This document shows, one piece after another, positions 15,342 through 24,191 of a stretch of 64,000 bases of DNA (its first letter is position 1; every line of letters starts with the position of its first letter). Source of the stretch: Ignavibacteria bacterium (GTDB taxonomy: Bacteria > Bacteroidota > Ignavibacteria > Tepidaquicellales > Tepidaquicellaceae). Location: positions 42,109 through 106,108 of the forward strand of contig JABAQZ010000013.1 of assembly GCA_019187405.1 (NCBI GenBank). Direction: 5' to 3'. The notes under the pieces are model-generated. The model ran no database searches, was not told the origin of the DNA, and saw only the letters and a list, made by a program, of their open reading frames with translations. A program made the position numbers and the translations under genes.

Positions 15342-17567
15342 ATGAAAAGATTAATATTAACAGCGACAATTACAATTATGATTTTAGTATCAAATTTAAA
15401 TACCGTTTTTTCGTTTACAATTGATTTAAGAAAGCCGAAGCCGTGCGTGAACTTTCATTCATTCGTTCATTATCCGTCCTTTCAGCTTTATTATGAATTC
15501 AGCGTTTACGAAGGCATATTCAACGATACTGACACTTATCATTATAAAATATTCATCGAGCAAAACGGGCATTCTGAATTTATGTATGAAAACACATGCA
15601 CAGGCGATGAAATTATTAGCGGTTTCATAAATCTTCAGAACTACACTCCCCTATGCTTCAATGAAAAAGCTGTATTTCGTCTTGACGTTAAAAAATATTA
15701 TCAGGGAGGTTTTTTCAGCACGAGATACGGTTACTTTACGCTTTACAAAAATCAGCCGAGCTGTAATTACACTTCGGTTTATAATGGAGTCCGTGAATTA
15801 ATGAACAGCAACTTTATGCCTATTACAATTTACGGAACCTGCGGAGGGCTTGCCAGCGGAACTTATTTCATTAAGAGGTCAAAAGTTACATTCACTCTCA
15901 ACGGCGATTTCAGAGATTCCATACCGGTAATTGAACCATCATTAAGCATGGGATACAGCGGCAGCGGACCTAACAATCAGAATTTATGGGCAGCAGTAGT
16001 TGAGTCAACGGAAACTATGTATAAGTTCGTTACATTTACTTATGAAGTATATGATATTCTCGGTAGATATTGGGGAAATATTCCCTGCAATCCCGAAAAA
16101 GCTACCGTTGTCTATAAATACATCAGGAAGCCTGCAATTGGAAATCTTTCGAACTATCCCAGCAATCCTTCACCGGGAAATTCAGTCAGTTACATTTCAT
16201 GTAATTTATTTCAAGGTAATGGAAATCTGAATTATCAATGGAGAGATTCAAACGGAACCAGATACAGGGTACTTCTCACTCCTCTCGAAAACAACAGAGC
16301 GAAGTTTCAGGTATTCTTTAATGAAACCGGCAGCAGTTCTCTCTTTGAAGATTCGGCTTATTATTATTTCGTAAAAGTAAGCAATCAGGCGGGATCAACT
16401 GAGTGGATAAGAAGAAAGGTCAGATTCAATTTACATCCCGTAAGTTGCCCCGAAGCAGTGATTACCGAAGAGAAGGATTCACTGACTGAAAATTCAATTC
16501 TAATTAAATCAAAGTTACAGAATTCGGATGTCACTGATTACATGATGCTTCAGAATCCATTTATAAAAAATAAATCGGGAATAGATATAACATTACGGGA
16601 AAATCGGAATGAGAAAACATATCTCGACAACGCGGCATTGTACATTATTGAAACAAACACGGATGAAAATTCAGCTGTTACGGATGACGGCGAAATAATT
16701 TCATACAATGAATCCGAAGGAAAAACAAAAATCATTAAAAACGATAATGAAGACGTTTCATTATTGCTTGAAGAAAGCGATGACTTATCTTTGGATATGT
16801 TAAAGGACGATCAGCTTGAAATATTATCAGAGAGCGGACAGACAAAATTTGTATTGCTTAAGATACATTCGCCTTACAATAAATATGAATCTGCTGGTAA
16901 CATTACTGACGGAGGGGAAAATTCACATGACTTTTATTCAAGAGATTATGAAAATCTAGTTTGCATAAAGCTTAACGGAGAAAATGCGGGAGCGCTAAAG
17001 CTTACAGCCAATCAGAATTTTGTAATCAACATGATAAGAGTATTGAATAAATCGGAATATAAAACCGTGCAGGAACTGAATCTGAAATCGGCTTATGACA
17101 ATAACTTAAATGACGTTACCGGATTGATAAAATTTCAGGACGGCTTATACGGAGCTGTTAATAAAGAAAGCAGTATAACACTGTCATTTGAAAACTCCGG
17201 CAATAGCGGAGGGCGAGTTCATTATATGCTGAAAACTTCAGGAAAAATTTTCGAAAGCGGGGAAGCAATGCGAAATCCCGCATTTGTAAAATCAGAAAAA
17301 CAACAGGAGACAGTTCTGCACGAAAACATTCCGAATCCATTTAATCCGGTTACGAAAATCAGATTCAGTATTGCACGAGCAGGAAACGTCAAGCTCAGTA
17401 TATTTGACATTACCGGTAAAGAAGTAACATCGCTTGCAGACGGAAAGATGGAAGCAGGAAATCATGAGGTTGAATTTAACGGGAGTAAATTTTCCAGCGG
17501 AGTATATTTTTATAAACTTGAAACTGATGACAAGGTTCAGACAAAAAGAATGATATTGCTAAAGTAA
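15342..17567 (+). CDS. Large secreted protein of unknown function with T9SS sorting domain
   Basis: A 741-residue protein with a signal peptide (LILTATITIMILVSNLNTVFS). The N-terminal ~370 residues are rich in Tyr, Asn, Ser and Cys, with Ig-like beta segments (for example VSYISCNLFQGNGNLNYQW, reminiscent of an Ig-like fold). The middle (~370-640) is acidic and Asp/Glu-rich. The last ~85 residues are a T9SS type-A sorting domain (NIPNPFNPVTKI, ITGKEVTSLADG, SSGVYFYKL, KRMILLK). No enzymatic motif was found. A clean hairpin terminator follows at 17576-17598. It is probably a surface-attached or secreted structural/adhesive protein. Confidence 0.8.
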   Translation: MKRLILTATITIMILVSNLNTVFSFTIDLRKPKPCVNFHSFVHYPSFQLYYEFSVYEGIFNDTDTYHYKIFIEQNGHSEFMYENTCTGDEIISGFINLQNYTPLCFNEKAVFRLDVKKYYQGGFFSTRYGYFTLYKNQPSCNYTSVYNGVRELMNSNFMPITIYGTCGGLASGTYFIKRSKVTFTLNGDFRDSIPVIEPSLSMGYSGSGPNNQNLWAAVVESTETMYKFVTFTYEVYDILGRYWGNIPCNPEKATVVYKYIRKPAIGNLSNYPSNPSPGNSVSYISCNLFQGNGNLNYQWRDSNGTRYRVLLTPLENNRAKFQVFFNETGSSSLFEDSAYYYFVKVSNQAGSTEWIRRKVRFNLHPVSCPEAVITEEKDSLTENSILIKSKLQNSDVTDYMMLQNPFIKNKSGIDITLRENRNEKTYLDNAALYIIETNTDENSAVTDDGEIISYNESEGKTKIIKNDNEDVSLLLEESDDLSLDMLKDDQLEILSESGQTKFVLLKIHSPYNKYESAGNITDGGENSHDFYSRDYENLVCIKLNGENAGALKLTANQNFVINMIRVLNKSEYKTVQELNLKSAYDNNLNDVTGLIKFQDGLYGAVNKESSITLSFENSGNSGGRVHYMLKTSGKIFESGEAMRNPAFVKSEKQQETVLHENIPNPFNPVTKIRFSIARAGNVKLSIFDITGKEVTSLADGKMEAGNHEVEFNGSKFSSGVYFYKLETDDKVQTKRMILLK

Positions 17568-17575
17568 AATTTCAA

Positions 17576-17605
17576 ACCCGGAATGATAAGTTCCGGGTAT
17601 ATTTT
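17576..17605 (+). terminator. Intrinsic terminator after the T9SS gene
   Basis: ACCCGGAA (17576-17583) and TTCCGGGT (17591-17598) form a perfect 8-bp stem around a 7-base loop. The stem is followed by ATATTTTAT and lies 9 bases after the stop codon. Confidence 0.75.
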
Positions 17606-17627
17606 ATAAATTAAAAAAATAAAAAAA

Positions 17628-18293
17628 ATGAAAACTTTACAAAATTTTTGTCTGCCGGTAATTGTGTTTCTGATTACCGTAACAGCATCAGCGCAAAACC
17701 AGAAAGCTGGCATAAAGGCAGGGATGAATCTTGCCAACATCAGTTTTGACGAAAATGCCACATTCTTTGAGGATGTAAAAAATCATACGGGATTTCAGGT
17801 CTTTGTTGATTATGAAGTTTACGAGAACAAACTCCTCACAATATCTGCAGAATCCGGATACATACTTAAAGGATTTGAAAACAACTTAACTTCAACGAAT
17901 GAATTAGGCGAGCCGACGGGATCGGCAAAGGTAAAAAACAAAATGAATTTTCTCGATTTATCGGCAAATCTAAAATTCGTTTACAGATCAGGCATAAGTC
18001 CATTTTTAAGCATAACACCGTCTGCCGGGATTTATCTTGGAGGAAGTTCAAGTTCATCAGGCAGCGCCGCAACCGAAAATATGAATGCCATGTTTGAAAC
18101 TCTGCTTGACAGCATGAATTCAGTTACATTTGGATTTAAATTTGGAGCCGGAGCTGAGTTTAACAATTTGATAAAGAGTGTTCCTATTACGGCAGAAATC
18201 AGATATGAACCGGATTTAACAAAAATTTATGACAAGAATTCATTTAGTTTCAAGAACAAAGCATTAGAATTCAATCTAGGAGTAAAATTTTAA
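17628..18293 (+). CDS. PorT-like outer-membrane beta-barrel protein
   Basis: The 221-residue protein has a signal peptide ending SASAQN. It then shows the repeated KAGIKAGMNLANISF / FQVFVDYEVYENKLLTISAESGYILKGF / SANLKFVYRSGISPFLSITPSAGIYLGG strands of the small OmpA-like/PorT-like eight-stranded barrel family common in Bacteroidota. It ends in FNLGVKF, a C-terminal aromatic expected for BAM-dependent insertion. Some homologous barrels take part in T9SS assembly, which would fit the many sorting-domain proteins here. Sequence alone does not show that. A small coiled-coil gene follows 20 bases later. Confidence 0.82.
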   Translation: MKTLQNFCLPVIVFLITVTASAQNQKAGIKAGMNLANISFDENATFFEDVKNHTGFQVFVDYEVYENKLLTISAESGYILKGFENNLTSTNELGEPTGSAKVKNKMNFLDLSANLKFVYRSGISPFLSITPSAGIYLGGSSSSSGSAATENMNAMFETLLDSMNSVTFGFKFGAGAEFNNLIKSVPITAEIRYEPDLTKIYDKNSFSFKNKALEFNLGVKF

Positions 18294-18313
18294 TAAACAA
18301 AAAAAATCGTGAA

Positions 18314-18538
18314 ATGAAAATTTCAGAGGAGTTAATTGCAATTAAAATGTGCATAAAGACAATCAGCATGAAAGTTAAAAGACTGGAGAATATCAGCCGT
18401 CAGCTGAAGAAGCAGCTCGATAGAAATGGAATCAGCATTAACGGAAAACTGCCAAAAAGGATAAGCAGGGATCAAATACCTTTAGGCGGAGGAAACATGA
18501 TTAATAATTTAAGAAACCTGATTATCAGGGAAGATTAA
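18314..18538 (+). CDS. Small basic coiled-coil protein, hypothetical
   Basis: A 74-residue frame starting at ATG, 20 bases after the barrel gene and ending just before a bidirectional terminator. Residues ~5-35 have heptad-like Ile/Leu/Met spacing (IAIKMCIKTISMKVKRLENI). The second half is basic with GGG. I do not recognise a family. Its position inside a transcription unit, before the terminator, supports it being real. Confidence 0.5.
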   Translation: MKISEELIAIKMCIKTISMKVKRLENISRQLKKQLDRNGISINGKLPKRISRDQIPLGGGNMINNLRNLIIRED

Positions 18539-18582
18539 ACAATAATCTTGGATCATAAACATTATTCTCCGTTTCTTAACTC

Positions 18583-18615
18583 ACAGATGCCGGTAGGAAA
18601 TATTCCGGCATCTGT
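18583..18615. terminator. Bidirectional terminator between convergent genes
   Basis: ACAGATGCCGG (18583-18593) and CCGGCATCTGT (18605-18615) form a perfect 11-bp stem with an 11-base loop. It lies between the plus-strand small gene and the minus-strand TPR gene, 5 bases from the latter's stop, and is flanked by AT-rich sequence on both sides. Confidence 0.75.
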
Positions 18616-18619
18616 AAAT

Positions 18620-19240
18620 TTACTTAACCAGATTCATACCTTCATTCGCAGACTGATTTGATGGAGAAATAAGCAACGCTTTGCCGAAAAGTACTTTAGC
18701 TTCACGCAATTTCCCCATCTGATAATTTGTCCAGGCAAACATCAGGACCGAATCAAAATCAAAGGGATACAGGTTAACTACTTTTTCGAAGTTTGCATAA
18801 GCATTTGCGAAATCTTTTCTTTCATAATAAATATTTCCGAGTTGATAAAGCACGAAAGTATTTTGAGGATCAATTTCGAGAATGCTTTTGTATTTACTTG
18901 CTACGTCGTCCCAATTTTTCAATGCTGATGCAGGCAGATTATACCCGAGCTTTGGTTCGATCGAATAAGGCATCAGATTTATGGATTTGCCGTAATAATC
19001 GAGAGACTTTTGATAGTCACCTGCCTTATAACTCAGCCAACCGAGTCTAATATTTAATTCATACGAATCCTGTTCATAAACACTTTCCATTACCGATATA
19101 GCATTAACATAGTCTGCATTTGCTTCATACTCGTAACTTTTTGTGAAAGCTTCAAGCATTTTACTGCTCTGACCTGAAGCAATACTGCAAGTGAATAGAA
19201 TGATTGCTGAAACAAAGATTAACCCTGATAAATTTTTCAT
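18620..19240 (-). CDS. Periplasmic TPR protein, last gene of the PqqD/ATP-grasp operon
   Basis: A 206-residue protein with a signal peptide (GLIFVSAIILFTCSIASG). At least four tetratricopeptide repeats follow, with the usual pattern: LNIRLGWLSYKAGDYQKSLDYY, FVLYQLGNIYYERKDFANAY and VLMFAWTNYQMGKLREAKVLF. TPRs mediate protein-protein interaction; the export signal places it in the periplasm or at the outer membrane. It begins 10 bases after the stop of the TPR/beta-barrel gene and is the last member of the operon starting at 25506. It is probably a partner of the upstream barrel protein. Confidence 0.82.
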   Translation of the reverse strand: MKNLSGLIFVSAIILFTCSIASGQSSKMLEAFTKSYEYEANADYVNAISVMESVYEQDSYELNIRLGWLSYKAGDYQKSLDYYGKSINLMPYSIEPKLGYNLPASALKNWDDVASKYKSILEIDPQNTFVLYQLGNIYYERKDFANAYANFEKVVNLYPFDFDSVLMFAWTNYQMGKLREAKVLFGKALLISPSNQSANEGMNLVK

Positions 19241-19250
19241 GATCGAGAAA

Positions 19251-20639
19251 TTAAAATAAATATTTTAAACCTAACAAAATAATGTTTGTATTATAATCGA
19301 GTTTGCTTGTTACCGGTGAATACAGAGGAAATCCGCTTTGATATTCTGTTAACCTGTATTCATAATATTTCTTTTCTTTTAACTGCATAAGATATACAAA
19401 GTAAGCATTGAGATTAAACGGAAAATAATAATTGAGTTCGGCTCCGAATTTTATTTTTGTAATATCCGGATTATTAAAGACCAGAGCTCCGTTTTGTTCG
19501 TTATAGTTTTCCATTTTGCCATAAGTAAAAAACAAATTGTAATAAAACTTATTTATAATGCTTCCGCCGATCTGCTGAGTAAAAATCAAATTTGAAATGC
19601 TGTTTTGATTATGCAGTACCAGATTAGATACGGTATAGAAATTCAGATTTTCACCTGGCATATATGTAAAAGAAATGCCGGCCTGAGTTTGATGCTTGTC
19701 GTTAAGGTAGGAAAAACTTCCATTGACTCCTGCTTTAAATTTTTCAAAATGTTTGCTTACATCAAGAGAGAGTACAAAATTATTCAGTTCAGAATCTTTT
19801 CTGGTTATCGTGTAATATGCTTCATTCAGTTTATAATTCATTGAAAGTGAGTCAAAGATATAAGTAGCACTGTCATAATTTGGATAAATAGTATTATCGA
19901 AAACATTTACATAATGGCCTGCAGGACTAATTAAAATTCCTTTTCCGGTATTTAAGGTAATTTCATTGTAAAACTGATTTTGTTTTTGAGAATAATCATC
20001 ATGAATTTTACTGTCATTAAAGCTGATAACTTTTGTTTTTTTCAGATTTAGATAGGAGTAATTATATTTCACGCTGATTCTCTTAAGTGGGATCTGTTTC
20101 AAGCCCGTTCTGAAATAAAAATAATCTCCGTTTAATATCTGTTCTCCGTAATAATCGTCAACTCCGTCTATATCGACGGATTCATTTTTTGATATATCGT
20201 TGTTAAACCCAAATCCTGATTCAGTAAATAAATTATTAATGAAAGAATTGTTAGCCGGTCTTATTTTATCTTTTACCGATTCCGATAATTCTGAAAAATA
20301 AATTTCCGCTTCATCAGCTCTTCCTGAAAGCAGGAATGAATAATACAGATAAGCATTCAGGTCGTCATCTTCGGGATTTATATCAAAGATATTTTCAAGA
20401 TTATTAATTGCTCTGCCGTATTTATGGGTTTTGTAGTATGCAACTCCGAGTCTGTATCTTAAATAATAGAAGTCAATATTATTACGGATTGCTTTTTCGC
20501 CGAGACGGATAAGTTCATTCCAATTTTTTTTCAAGTAAAAATTATATGTAGCATCATTTACCGATTCGTAAGTCATTTTTTCCTGGGAATAAATATCAAG
20601 GGACACGGCAAGCAGCAATAATAAAATCAGTTTACGCAT
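19251..20639 (-). CDS. Outer-membrane protein with N-terminal TPRs and a beta-barrel
   Basis: The 462-residue protein has a signal peptide (LILLLLLAVSLDIYS). Residues ~20-125 carry TPR-like helices (YLRYRLGVAYYKTHKYGRAI). Residues ~150-462 alternate hydrophobic and polar residues in long Tyr/Phe-rich strands and end in LGLKYLF, the terminal-Phe signature of outer-membrane barrels. A TPR-plus-barrel arrangement resembles export/secretion porins (PelB- or BcsC-like in principle), though far shorter. Its start overlaps the end of the urea-transporter/M23 gene by 13 bases, so the two are translationally linked. I infer that it forms the outer-membrane part of the operon's product. Confidence 0.75.
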   Translation of the reverse strand: MRKLILLLLLAVSLDIYSQEKMTYESVNDATYNFYLKKNWNELIRLGEKAIRNNIDFYYLRYRLGVAYYKTHKYGRAINNLENIFDINPEDDDLNAYLYYSFLLSGRADEAEIYFSELSESVKDKIRPANNSFINNLFTESGFGFNNDISKNESVDIDGVDDYYGEQILNGDYFYFRTGLKQIPLKRISVKYNYSYLNLKKTKVISFNDSKIHDDYSQKQNQFYNEITLNTGKGILISPAGHYVNVFDNTIYPNYDSATYIFDSLSMNYKLNEAYYTITRKDSELNNFVLSLDVSKHFEKFKAGVNGSFSYLNDKHQTQAGISFTYMPGENLNFYTVSNLVLHNQNSISNLIFTQQIGGSIINKFYYNLFFTYGKMENYNEQNGALVFNNPDITKIKFGAELNYYFPFNLNAYFVYLMQLKEKKYYEYRLTEYQSGFPLYSPVTSKLDYNTNIILLGLKYLF

Positions 20640-22828
20640 TCTGCGGTTATTTTTTTGTTGTTTTCGGTTATTGAAAAATTTTGGATACTATTATTATTCA
20701 GAGTAATCACAAAGTCAAGTTTTCTTTTAACAATATTTCCAAGTTTTGAATTAGCATAAGACGAAAATCTGATTTCGGAAGGATTAGCTTCATTTTCCAT
20801 AGGTTGAAATTTAAATCCAAATTCCGAGTTCAGAAAAATTTTAAAAGGGGCGGCAAAATCCTGTATTAATTTTAGCAAGCCTTTATTGATTCCTGATACA
20901 GGCAGCATGTCTTTTATTTCAAGGTCTTTGTAATAACCGAGAAGCACTTTATTTGCTGCGAGATAAAAATAATAAAGAAGTGAATTTCTATCACCGACAA
21001 AATCGGTAAAATAATGAAGTGTATCATTATTTACAAAGTATGCATAGGATCTTGTTTTTTTGCAAAACAAATAGGTATAATTGTAAATATCGACGTACAC
21101 AATCCATTCATGCAATTCTTCTCTGCCATTTTCTCTTACTGATTTAAATTTGAACTCTCTTCCCGGATAAAAATCGAAAGCTTCTTTTAGTATGCTTGTA
21201 CTCACAACGCGTGAAATCGTTTCTCCTTCAAGCGGGTAATCAAATGAATGAAAGGAATATACATTTTCTTTTTTTACAATGTAATAACTGATCGGGTAAA
21301 TAATTGTCTTTGAATCAATATACGGAGTATTTTGAATTTGAAAATGAATATGAGGTTCGGGAGATCTTCCAGAATTACCGCATGCGCCAATCATGTCGCC
21401 TCTTTTTACATAGCTTCCTGTTTTAACAGTAATCGAATTTTTTTTCAAATGGGATATTTTTGAATAAACATATTCACCATGCTTAATGATAATTGTGTTT
21501 CCCCAGTTTTCTTTTAAATTAATTTTACCTATTTCATTGTCGTCCACATCGTCTAAAACATCAACGACATATCCTGCAGCCGGAGAAATTACCGGAAGAT
21601 TATAACAGAAAAAATCTTCGGTTTTTGCGCCATTGGATTTGTATGGTTTTTCGAATTCATCGGTTACAATGAAATCCCAGGCATATCTCCAGTCCTGTCT
21701 GTGAGTAATATTGCCGTTATGTCCCTGCGATATCTTCCAGTATCCGAAAAAGGGAAGACTAATGTGATAGTAAGTATCATTCTTATATCTTTCTATTCGG
21801 TTTTTGAATTTATAAAGATTGTTTTCGGGTGAATACTGTTGGTTATATACAAAATCAAGCTTATTGGGAAACAACCTGTAATTGAGTGCAAGTATAGTAA
21901 GTATAACAATTATATTGAACGGCAGTGAATAAAGAGGAAGCTGGATCATATTATAAACATAACCCAGAGCGCTCATTAAAACCGCCGTAATGGGAATAAC
22001 AATTAAAACCAGCAGATACGATTTCTTCGAAGGTATCAGAAAAAACCCGCCGAGTGCAATTGAAGTAAGTATAAAGTTGAATCCGATATAGCTGTAATAC
22101 AAATCTGAAAAACCTGCACCCTGAATATAGTAAAAAATAAATCCGGCAAAAAATCCAAGCAAAGATAACGTGAAAGCAATTCTTGAATGATACAAAACAC
22201 CTGCAGTAATTATTATACCCGAAACAATATTATACTGAAATAAAATAGAACCCATTGATTTGAAATAGACAGTAATAATAAACGGGATGCTTAAATTTAT
22301 TAATTCATTATACATCATAAGCAAAGAATAACCTCCGATATTAATAAGGTCATTAAACAGAAATACACCTCTTTCGTTTATTTCAATTGATGGATAAGTT
22401 CTTAGGCTTAAGATTGCAATCCAAGTGCTGAAAATAAAAGGAAGAGAAAGAAAAGGTACTTTGTACTTATCGAATATTGCAGACAGCACTACGGTAAAGA
22501 TTAAAGTCAGAAAAGAGAGGAGAACTAAAATTATAAGATATGCCCAGGAAATTTTGTAATAAATTCCAAGCCCGAAACCTACAAGAAGACTGTTGAAGCC
22601 GTAAAGTCCGTTTCTTATGTTATCCGGAGAAAATCCGAGCCAGTTTGCAAAAAAAATTGTCATTAAAAGGCAGAACAAACCGCTGATGCCCGTAGGTAAA
22701 TCAATAAAAGAGGAGAGAATTATTATAAACGCAAATCCTTTATTGTTTGAAAAAAAGATTTGTGAATAGCTGTTAACAATAGAATCAAAATAAAATCCAG
22801 ACTTATCTTTTAATCTGAGATAATCCAC
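20627..22828 (-). CDS. Urea-transporter domain fused to an M23 metallopeptidase domain
   Basis: A 733-residue protein, GTG start. Residues ~1-325 are about ten membrane helices with urea-transporter (PF03253-type) signatures, including GLYGFNSLLVGFGLG (~75) and, in the second repeat, YIGFNFILTSIALGG. Residues ~350-540 are an M23/LytM peptidase-like domain: PVISPAAGYVVDV, WGNTIIIKHG, SHLKKN, VKRGDMIGACGNSG, and the zinc-site HxH in PHIHFQ (~491). The first zinc His is not at the canonical HxxxD place: the sequence is RYAWDF, with a His nine residues before the Asp. A ~170-residue C-terminal region is unassigned. The domain after the last helix is probably periplasmic. No urease genes are nearby. 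The gene sits 7 bases after the decarboxylase. Confidence 0.85.
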   Translation of the reverse strand: MDYLRLKDKSGFYFDSIVNSYSQIFFSNNKGFAFIIILSSFIDLPTGISGLFCLLMTIFFANWLGFSPDNIRNGLYGFNSLLVGFGLGIYYKISWAYLIILVLLSFLTLIFTVVLSAIFDKYKVPFLSLPFIFSTWIAILSLRTYPSIEINERGVFLFNDLINIGGYSLLMMYNELINLSIPFIITVYFKSMGSILFQYNIVSGIIITAGVLYHSRIAFTLSLLGFFAGFIFYYIQGAGFSDLYYSYIGFNFILTSIALGGFFLIPSKKSYLLVLIVIPITAVLMSALGYVYNMIQLPLYSLPFNIIVILTILALNYRLFPNKLDFVYNQQYSPENNLYKFKNRIERYKNDTYYHISLPFFGYWKISQGHNGNITHRQDWRYAWDFIVTDEFEKPYKSNGAKTEDFFCYNLPVISPAAGYVVDVLDDVDDNEIGKINLKENWGNTIIIKHGEYVYSKISHLKKNSITVKTGSYVKRGDMIGACGNSGRSPEPHIHFQIQNTPYIDSKTIIYPISYYIVKKENVYSFHSFDYPLEGETISRVVSTSILKEAFDFYPGREFKFKSVRENGREELHEWIVYVDIYNYTYLFCKKTRSYAYFVNNDTLHYFTDFVGDRNSLLYYFYLAANKVLLGYYKDLEIKDMLPVSGINKGLLKLIQDFAAPFKIFLNSEFGFKFQPMENEANPSEIRFSSYANSKLGNIVKRKLDFVITLNNNSIQNFSITENNKKITAECVN

Positions 22829-22835
22829 TTTTCAT

Positions 22836-24191
22836 TCAGTCGAAATTTTTTAAATAACCCGGAACAATTTCGTCTGCTTCAACTGACTCTATCGTTTCTC
22901 TTTTTTTAATGAGATGAGGAATATCGTTATTATCAATTAATACAACAGCCGGTCTCATGGCTATAAACTGCATCCACTGAGTCATATTATAAGCTCCGAC
23001 AAAATGCACTACAACGTTATCATTTTTTTTCAAAGGAGGCAGAGTAACATTTTCCCTGATTACGTCAATATTCATGCACAAAGGTCCATACAGCACGGTA
23101 TTTTCGGTAAAGTGGCTGAATTCCTGCGCCGGACTTACTTTATGATCATACCAGAAAGAAGTAAAAAGAATATTTACGCCGAAATCCATAATGGTAGCTC
23201 TGCGACCGTCAGAAAGTCTTTTATTTGCAATGACGGTTCCTATTAAAAAACCTGCTTCATCTATCAAAGCTCTGCCGGTTTCAAGTATAAGCAACGGCAG
23301 TTCATCATCAACGAATCCTGCATTAAGAAGCGATGTACAAATGGCTTCAGCAAACATGTCGATAGTTGGAGAAGTATCTTCGCCGAGTAGATACGAGCCT
23401 TTAAGAGTATTCTTCGAGGCAAAACCTCCTCCCATATCTATATACTGTATATTTTTTCTGAATTTCTTTTTCACATTAAGTGCAAGGTCAGATAATTTCG
23501 CTGCGGCAATACCGTATGCACCTGGAGCCAGCATGAAAGTACCAATGTGACAATGAAGCCCTGTGAGTTCCAACTTGTCATTAAGCATGATTTTGTTAAT
23601 GGCATCCCAGGCCTGACCATTTTCATAATTAAATCCGAATCTGTCCCACATCGGATAAATTCCTGTATCCATGTTTACTCTGATAGCAACACTCGGTCTC
23701 ATGTTCAGCTCTTCGGCAATTTCCTGAATCATATAAAGTTCATCCAGATGGTCAATATGCAGAGGAGATTTATTCATTATAGCCAATTTCAAATCTTCCA
23801 CTGTTTTATCCGGACCGTTAAAAATAATTTTATCCGGAGCCACACCATTTTTTAGCGCTTTATTGTATTCGAAACCGGAAACGACCTCTGCCCATGAACC
23901 TTCCTGGTGATAAATTTTACAGACAGCATTAAGATAATTTGTTTTATAAGACCAGGCAAACTGAACTCTGGGATAGCGTGTTTTGAAAGATCTGTTGGCA
24001 TCTCTGAAGGTTGATCTGATCTTTTTTTCCGACAGTGCAAAAAGCGGCGAGCCGAAATTGTTTACGAGACTCTTTACGGACACGCCGTCAATGTGAGTAA
24101 GCGGCAGATATTCCGTTCTTGTTCCGTATTTATTTATTACACCCGTATTCAAGAATTGTATTACGGGTCTTTCATACTGAAGCTTTTTCAT
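22836..24191 (-). CDS. PLP-dependent decarboxylase, DAP/Orn/Lys group (fold III)
   Basis: The 451-residue protein follows the alanine-racemase-like/DAP decarboxylase layout. The PLP lysine lies in FAWSYKTNYL (~residue 83), the phosphate-binding glycines in DMGGGFASKN, an HCHIGTF segment follows, and the C-terminal beta domain has YGPLCMNIDVI and HFVGAYNMTQW. DAP decarboxylase normally has the same Cys-x-x-x-D and GAY elements. This one lies in a ligase operon rather than with lysine genes, so the substrate may be a carboxylated intermediate or a different basic amino acid. Its ATG follows the ATP-grasp TAA directly (TAAATG). Comparable ATP-grasp plus fold-III decarboxylase pairs occur in siderophore-type pathways (PvsA/PvsE, by established knowledge). 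Confidence 0.85.
   Translation of the reverse strand: MKKLQYERPVIQFLNTGVINKYGTRTEYLPLTHIDGVSVKSLVNNFGSPLFALSEKKIRSTFRDANRSFKTRYPRVQFAWSYKTNYLNAVCKIYHQEGSWAEVVSGFEYNKALKNGVAPDKIIFNGPDKTVEDLKLAIMNKSPLHIDHLDELYMIQEIAEELNMRPSVAIRVNMDTGIYPMWDRFGFNYENGQAWDAINKIMLNDKLELTGLHCHIGTFMLAPGAYGIAAAKLSDLALNVKKKFRKNIQYIDMGGGFASKNTLKGSYLLGEDTSPTIDMFAEAICTSLLNAGFVDDELPLLILETGRALIDEAGFLIGTVIANKRLSDGRRATIMDFGVNILFTSFWYDHKVSPAQEFSHFTENTVLYGPLCMNIDVIRENVTLPPLKKNDNVVVHFVGAYNMTQWMQFIAMRPAVVLIDNNDIPHLIKKRETIESVEADEIVPGYLKNFD

Noticed and set aside
20627..22828. Part of a urea-utilisation operon
   Set aside because: No urease structural or accessory gene and no amidolyase is found anywhere in the window.
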